Shown here: piece after piece, positions 31,000-34,144 of the stretch
How the letters are laid out: every line of letters starts with the position of its first letter
How positions within the stretch are numbered: the first letter of the stretch is position 1
NCBI GenBank assembly: GCA_035707965.1
Contig: DASSTJ010000086.1
Coordinates: 1 to 34,144, forward strand
Length of the DNA stretch: 34,144 bases
Reading direction: 5' to 3'
From: DASSTJ01 sp035707965
Lineage (GTDB): Bacteria; Actinomycetota; Actinomycetes; Actinomycetales; Angustibacteraceae
Translations under genes and position numbers: made by a program
The notes under the pieces: model-generated
What the model was told of the DNA's origin: nothing
Seen by the model: only the letters and a program-made list of their open reading frames with translations
Databases searched by the model: none

Positions 31000-31762
31000 C
31001 GTCGTCCTCGAAGGGGGTCGCGAGCCGTCCCCGCAGGACGATGTCGAAGTGGTAGGACAGCGCCCACTCCGGCTGCGTGGTGGCCAGGTCGAACCGCGCG
31101 ACGAGCCGTTGCCGCGCCTGCTCGTCGGGGATCGACTGCATGATCGGGTCGTACGCGTGCAGCGGGTCGCCCGGGAAGTACATCTGCGTCACGAGGCGCT
31201 GCGTGAAGGCCCGGCCGAAGAGGCTGAAGTGGATGTGCGCCGGCCGCCAGGCGTTGTGGTGGTTGCCCCAGGGGTAGGCGCCCGGCTGGATGGTCGTGAA
31301 GGTGTACCGGCCCTGGCTGTCCGTGACGACGCGCCCGAGGCCGTCGAAGTTGGGGTCCAGCGGCGCCGGCCACTGGTCGCGCAGGTGGCGGTAGCGCCCC
31401 GCCGCGTTGGCCTGCCACACCTCCACCAGCGTGTCCGGTACTGCTCGGCCGGTGCCGTCGAGCACCCGGCCGCTCACGACGATCCGCTGACCCAGCGGCT
31501 CGTCGTCGTGCTGACGGGTGAGGTCCGCGTCGCCCGGCAGCACCCGGCCGGAGCCCAGGAGCGGCCCGGTGATCTCGGTGAGGTTCTGCGGCATCAGGAC
31601 GAGGGGCTGCGTCGGGTGCCGCAGTCCCGAGCTGCGGTACGCCGGGCTGTCCAGCGGGGGGTTCAGTCCGCTGGGGCGCTCGTACCGCGGCAGCCGCAGA
31701 CCACCCGCCGCGCGGACGGCGGACGCCGGCTCGCCGACGTCCGGACGCAAGGGCTGGTTCAC
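30992..31762 (-). CDS. pcaH: Protocatechuate 3,4-dioxygenase beta subunit
   Basis: A 256-residue catalytic subunit. The intradiol signature LVEVWQANAAGRYRH and the segment GAYPWGNHHNAWRPAHIHFSLFG contain the four ferric ligands, which by family alignment are Tyr124, Tyr163, His176 and His178. The start is the GTG at 31762, overlapping the pcaJ stop as GTGA, with GGGAGGGG just upstream as ribosome site. The frame is open further upstream, but that part is antisense to coding sequence of pcaJ. It forms the alpha-beta dioxygenase with PcaG. Confidence 0.95.
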   Translation of the reverse strand: MNQPLRPDVGEPASAVRAAGGLRLPRYERPSGLNPPLDSPAYRSSGLRHPTQPLVLMPQNLTEITGPLLGSGRVLPGDADLTRQHDDEPLGQRIVVSGRVLDGTGRAVPDTLVEVWQANAAGRYRHLRDQWPAPLDPNFDGLGRVVTDSQGRYTFTTIQPGAYPWGNHHNAWRPAHIHFSLFGRAFTQRLVTQMYFPGDPLHAYDPIMQSIPDEQARQRLVARFDLATTQPEWALSYHFDIVLRGRLATPFEDDDE

Positions 31763-32589
31763 CCTGACCCCTCCCGAGATGGTGATGTGCTGGTCGCCGA
31801 CGACGGCGCGGCCAGTGTGGCCGTCAGCTGCCGCAGCACCTCCAGCTCGTGGGTGCTCGGGGCGGGCGTCTGCTGCAGGTCCTCGGCCACCCTGAGCTCC
31901 CAGCCGGTGGCCGCACGCGCCTGGTCGATCGTGGCGCCGGGGTGGAGGTGGGTGAGCGTGAGCTCGCACGTGCGCTCGTCCGGCTGCAGCACTCCGAGGT
32001 CGGTGATGACCCGGCTGGGGCCAGACCCCTTGAGCCCCAGACGTTCTCGTTCGCCAGGACCGCGGCCGTAACCGAACGACGTGACGAAGTCGACGCGGTC
32101 CACGAGGATGCGCGGGGTGTGGCGGACGACGACCACGACCTCACCGCAGGACGCGGCGATCTCGGGAGCGCCACCTGCGCCCGGCAGTCGCACCAACGGG
32201 TCCCGGTAGGGCCCGATGACGGTGCTGTTGATGTTGGCGAACCGGTCGACCTGGGCTCCGCCGAGGAACCCGACGTCGATACGCCCCGGCTGCAGCCAGT
32301 AGGCGAAGACCTCGGGCACGCCGACGACCGCGTCGGCGGTGTCGGCGAGCACACCGTCACCGATCGAGAGGGGAAGGGTGTCGGGCTTGGCGCCCAGGGT
32401 GCCGGACTCGTAGACGAGCACGACGTCGGGTGCGTGCGTGCGTCGAGCCAGGTTGGCCGCCGTGCTCGGCAGCCCGATGCCGACGAAGCAGACCGTGCCG
32501 TTGCGCAGCGCTCGTGACGCCGCGACCGTCATCATCTCGTCGGCGGTCCAGTCCGTTGCCGTCGTCTCGCGCACGCTGGTGTCGGTCAT
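31759..32589 (-). CDS. pcaJ: 3-oxoadipate CoA-transferase subunit B
   Basis: A 276-residue beta subunit of a family I CoA-transferase, moving CoA from succinyl-CoA to 3-oxoadipate. The catalytic Glu is in VLVYESGTLG (Glu61). Other family landmarks are VGIGLPSTAANLARR near the N-terminus and GFLGGAQVDRFANINSTVIG in the middle. The ATG at 32589 overlaps the pcaI stop as ATGA. The C-terminal ~20 residues are Ser/Thr/Ala-rich and non-conserved. The family also contains glutaconate and other acyl-CoA transferases. Operon position with pcaHG supports the oxoadipate role. Confidence 0.93.
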   Translation of the reverse strand: MTDTSVRETTATDWTADEMMTVAASRALRNGTVCFVGIGLPSTAANLARRTHAPDVVLVYESGTLGAKPDTLPLSIGDGVLADTADAVVGVPEVFAYWLQPGRIDVGFLGGAQVDRFANINSTVIGPYRDPLVRLPGAGGAPEIAASCGEVVVVVRHTPRILVDRVDFVTSFGYGRGPGERERLGLKGSGPSRVITDLGVLQPDERTCELTLTHLHPGATIDQARAATGWELRVAEDLQQTPAPSTHELEVLRQLTATLAAPSSATSTSPSREGSG

Positions 32590-33410
32590 GTCGGCACGTC
32601 CACGGGTGGCGCCGCCAGGACGTCGTCCAGCCACGCACCGAAGGTGGTGCGGTCCCGGCTGACCGCGTCCCACTGCCGGTAGAAGGCGTTGTCCCGCACG
32701 GAGTAGCCCTGGGCGTACGAGGGACGGGCCCCTCCCGGCACGCAGGCCACGACCGTCACAGCCCAGCTCGGCAGCACGACGGCCCCTGGCACCGGGTCGA
32801 GGTCGTCGACGACCTCCTCCACCGTGACGAGGGAGCGGCGAGCCGCGAGCACCGCCTCCTTCTGCACGCCGGTGATGCCCCAGAGCTGGACGTTGCCCCG
32901 GTGGTCGGCGCGTTGCGCGTGCACGATGCTGACGTCCGGGTTGAGCGCGGGGACGGCGGTGAGCACCTCCCCGGTGAAGGGGCAGGTGACCGGCGCGATC
33001 GTGGAGGTCGCCGCCATCAGGTCGGTGCCCACGTAGCCGCGCAGCACGGCGAACGGCAGGCCGGACGCTCCTGCCACGTAGCGGGCGGCCATTCCGGCGT
33101 GGCTGTGCTCCTCCAGCTCGAGCGGTCGCGGCCACCCGTTCTCGACGGCGTCCCGCAGGCGGTGCAGCGACCCGACGCCGGGGTTGCCGCCCCACGAGAA
33201 GACGAGCTTGCGCGCGCAGCCCGCCCCGATGAGCTGGTCGTAGACGACGTCCGGGGTCATCCTCACGAGCGTGAGGTCGCGGCGTCCTTGTCGGATGATC
33301 TCGTGCCCGACGGCGGTCGGGATGAGGTGTGTGAAGCCTTCGAGCGCCACCGTGTCGCCGTCGTGCACGAGATCGGCGACCGCCTCGTCGAGCTGCTGAA
33401 GCACTGCCAT
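32586..33410 (-). CDS. pcaI: 3-oxoadipate CoA-transferase subunit A
   Basis: A 274-residue alpha subunit pairing with PcaJ. It shows the N-terminal VHDGDTVALEGFTHLIPTAVGHEIIRQ, then LVFSWGGNPGVGSLHR and VHAQRADHRGNVQLWG, all typical of the alpha chain. The start is the ATG at 33410; a GAGGGGA lies a little far upstream (about 13 nt). First gene of the pcaI-J-H-G operon, it is transcribed from the promoter TTGACC/TACGTT in the divergent region. Confidence 0.92.
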   Translation of the reverse strand: MAVLQQLDEAVADLVHDGDTVALEGFTHLIPTAVGHEIIRQGRRDLTLVRMTPDVVYDQLIGAGCARKLVFSWGGNPGVGSLHRLRDAVENGWPRPLELEEHSHAGMAARYVAGASGLPFAVLRGYVGTDLMAATSTIAPVTCPFTGEVLTAVPALNPDVSIVHAQRADHRGNVQLWGITGVQKEAVLAARRSLVTVEEVVDDLDPVPGAVVLPSWAVTVVACVPGGARPSYAQGYSVRDNAFYRQWDAVSRDRTTFGAWLDDVLAAPPVDVPT

Positions 33411-33471
33411 CCGGCTCAGGCGTCCCCTCGTGAGGCGGCACGGCGTCGGGCGTCGCGCCTCCGGCGTTACG

Positions 33472-33520
33472 GTGACGAACGTAGTCCGCTCCGCTATCTT
33501 GGGTCAATGGTCTCACCATT
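33472..33520. promoter_or_regulatory. Divergent promoters with a FadR/GntR-type operator
   Basis: The perfect palindrome AATGGTCTCACCATT (33506-33520) contains TGGTNNNACCA, the core bound by FadR/FCD-type GntR regulators (family knowledge). A minus-strand promoter for pcaI reads -35 TTGACC (plus 33502-33507), 18 nt, -10 TACGTT (plus 33478-33483). A plus-strand promoter for the decarboxylase gene reads -35 GTGACG (33472-33477), 17 nt, -10 TATCTT (33495-33500). The operator overlaps the pca -35 and the start point of the plus-strand transcript, so one regulator could control both. The regulator gene is not in the window. Confidence 0.65.
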
Positions 33521-33544
33521 AGGCCACAGAACTCAGGAGTGCGC

Positions 33545-34144
33545 GTGACGAACCTCCACCTCAGCATCGCCACCACCGACTACGACCACTTCCGCGACTT
33601 CCGCACGGGCGAGGTGAAGGCGCAAGGCATCGACCACACCTGGTCCCTTCTGCGGCACCACGAGGTCTTCGCGCGGTTCACGGCCAACCGCGAGTGGGAC
33701 GTCGCGGAGCTGTCGTTCGCGAAGTTCCTGGCCCAGGTCACCCGCGACGAGCCGGACGTCGTCGGGCTCCCGGTCGTCTGCTCCCGGCTCTTTCGCTTCG
33801 CGTCGTTCTACGTCAACACCAAGAGCGGCATCCGCACGGTTGCCGACCTCGCCGGCAAGAAGGTGGGGTCGCCGGAGTGGGCGCACTCGGCCGCGGTGTA
33901 CATGCGGGGCTGGATGCACAACGACATGGGCGTGCGCCTGCAGGACGTGCACTGGTACCAGGCAGGGGCGAACGCCGCGGGTCGCGAGGAGAAGGTCGAG
34001 CTGAACCTGCCGGACGGCGTGCGGCTCACGCGGGTGGCGGACCGGTCACTGTCGCAGCTGCTCGCGGCGGGTGAGATCGACTGCGCGATCATCGCGCGTC
34101 CGCCGACGTGCTTCCTCGAAGGGCATCCTGACGTCGTCCGGCTG
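33545..34144 (+). CDS. 4,5-dihydroxyphthalate decarboxylase-like protein (3' end outside window)
   Basis: Two hundred codons are open to the window edge without a stop. The N-terminal NLHLSIATTDYDHFRDFRTGEV and the segments WDVAELSFAKFL, GLPVVCSRLFRFASFYVNT, GIRTVADLAGKKVGSPEW and LSQLLAAGEIDCAIIARPP match the pattern of 4,5-dihydroxyphthalate decarboxylase (Pht5 type), a substrate-binding-protein-like fold. That reaction makes protocatechuate, the substrate of the divergent pcaGH genes, which supports the call. The GTG at 33545 has AGGAG at 33535-33539, 5 nt upstream. Related sequences include ABC binding proteins of the NMT1/THI5-like type, but there is no signal peptide here. Its exact substrate could be another hydroxylated phthalate or benzoate. 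Confidence 0.8.
   Translation, partial: MTNLHLSIATTDYDHFRDFRTGEVKAQGIDHTWSLLRHHEVFARFTANREWDVAELSFAKFLAQVTRDEPDVVGLPVVCSRLFRFASFYVNTKSGIRTVADLAGKKVGSPEWAHSAAVYMRGWMHNDMGVRLQDVHWYQAGANAAGREEKVELNLPDGVRLTRVADRSLSQLLAAGEIDCAIIARPPTCFLEGHPDVVRL

Noticed and set aside
30992..31969. Longer pcaH reading from 31969
   Set aside because: The extra 69 codons lie antisense-frame within the pcaJ coding region and are Pro/Arg/Gly-rich. The GTGA overlap start at 31762 with a strong ribosome site fits better.

Overview
The window is typical chromosomal DNA of a high-GC Gram-positive bacterium (Actinomycetota). Codon third positions are almost all G or C, GTG starts are common, and the gene set is actinobacterial: a Scy/FilP-like coiled-coil pair, OtsA/OtsB trehalose synthesis, a LacI-type sugar regulator beside an MsiK-like ATPase, a DtxR/IdeR-type iron box and a pca operon. 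The genus cannot be fixed from this sequence alone. I see no rRNA, tRNA, CRISPR array, prophage or insertion sequence. Coding density is high, and no gap between genes exceeds about 215 bp.

Layout. 1-3643: first codons of a sugar-ABC ATPase gene (minus), a divergent LacI-family regulator with an operator over its own promoter, then otsA-otsB (minus). 3811-6028: a two-CBS-domain protein and a membrane Ser/Thr kinase. 6053-6111: a long inverted repeat built around a palindrome. 6116-9136: filP and scy homologues (minus). 9348-11298: a RecQ-like helicase preceded by an overlapping 53-residue acidic protein. 11439-13573: a CHASE3-type histidine kinase and a NarL-type response regulator, tail to tail. 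13730-15393: a GH13 alpha-glucosidase whose 3' end shows a switch of coding frame. 15323-21758: an iron-box-controlled divergent module, with an adenylation/carrier/acyltransferase fusion on one side and an FbpABC ferric-iron transporter on the other. 21840-26207: a sugar-type MFS transporter, a convergent GH1 beta-glucosidase and a PAS-GAF-SpoIIE phosphatase. 26344-26405: an AT-richer inverted repeat. 26415-28029: a DUF1360 membrane protein and an HMG-CoA lyase. 28045-30206: a DHA2-type efflux pump with its MarR regulator. 30331-34144: pcaI-pcaJ-pcaH-pcaG (minus), divergent from a 4,5-dihydroxyphthalate decarboxylase-like gene cut by the window end.

How it fits together. Several loci concern alpha- and beta-glucoside and trehalose metabolism (LacI/MsiK, OtsAB, GH13, MFS plus GH1). 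The right end is aromatic catabolism: a phthalate-type decarboxylase would yield protocatechuate, PcaGH opens the ring, and PcaIJ activates the resulting beta-ketoadipate. A FadR/GntR-type operator sits between the two divergent promoters.

The most unusual item is the iron-box module. A single 878-residue polypeptide carries an adenylation domain, a phosphopantetheine carrier and a membrane acyltransferase-3 domain, resembling the Dlt logic (DltA + DltC + membrane transferase) in one chain. It lies head to head with an iron importer under one shared iron box. A second recurring pattern is a -10-like hexamer placed 6-7 nt before the start codon at nine genes, suggesting widespread leaderless transcripts.
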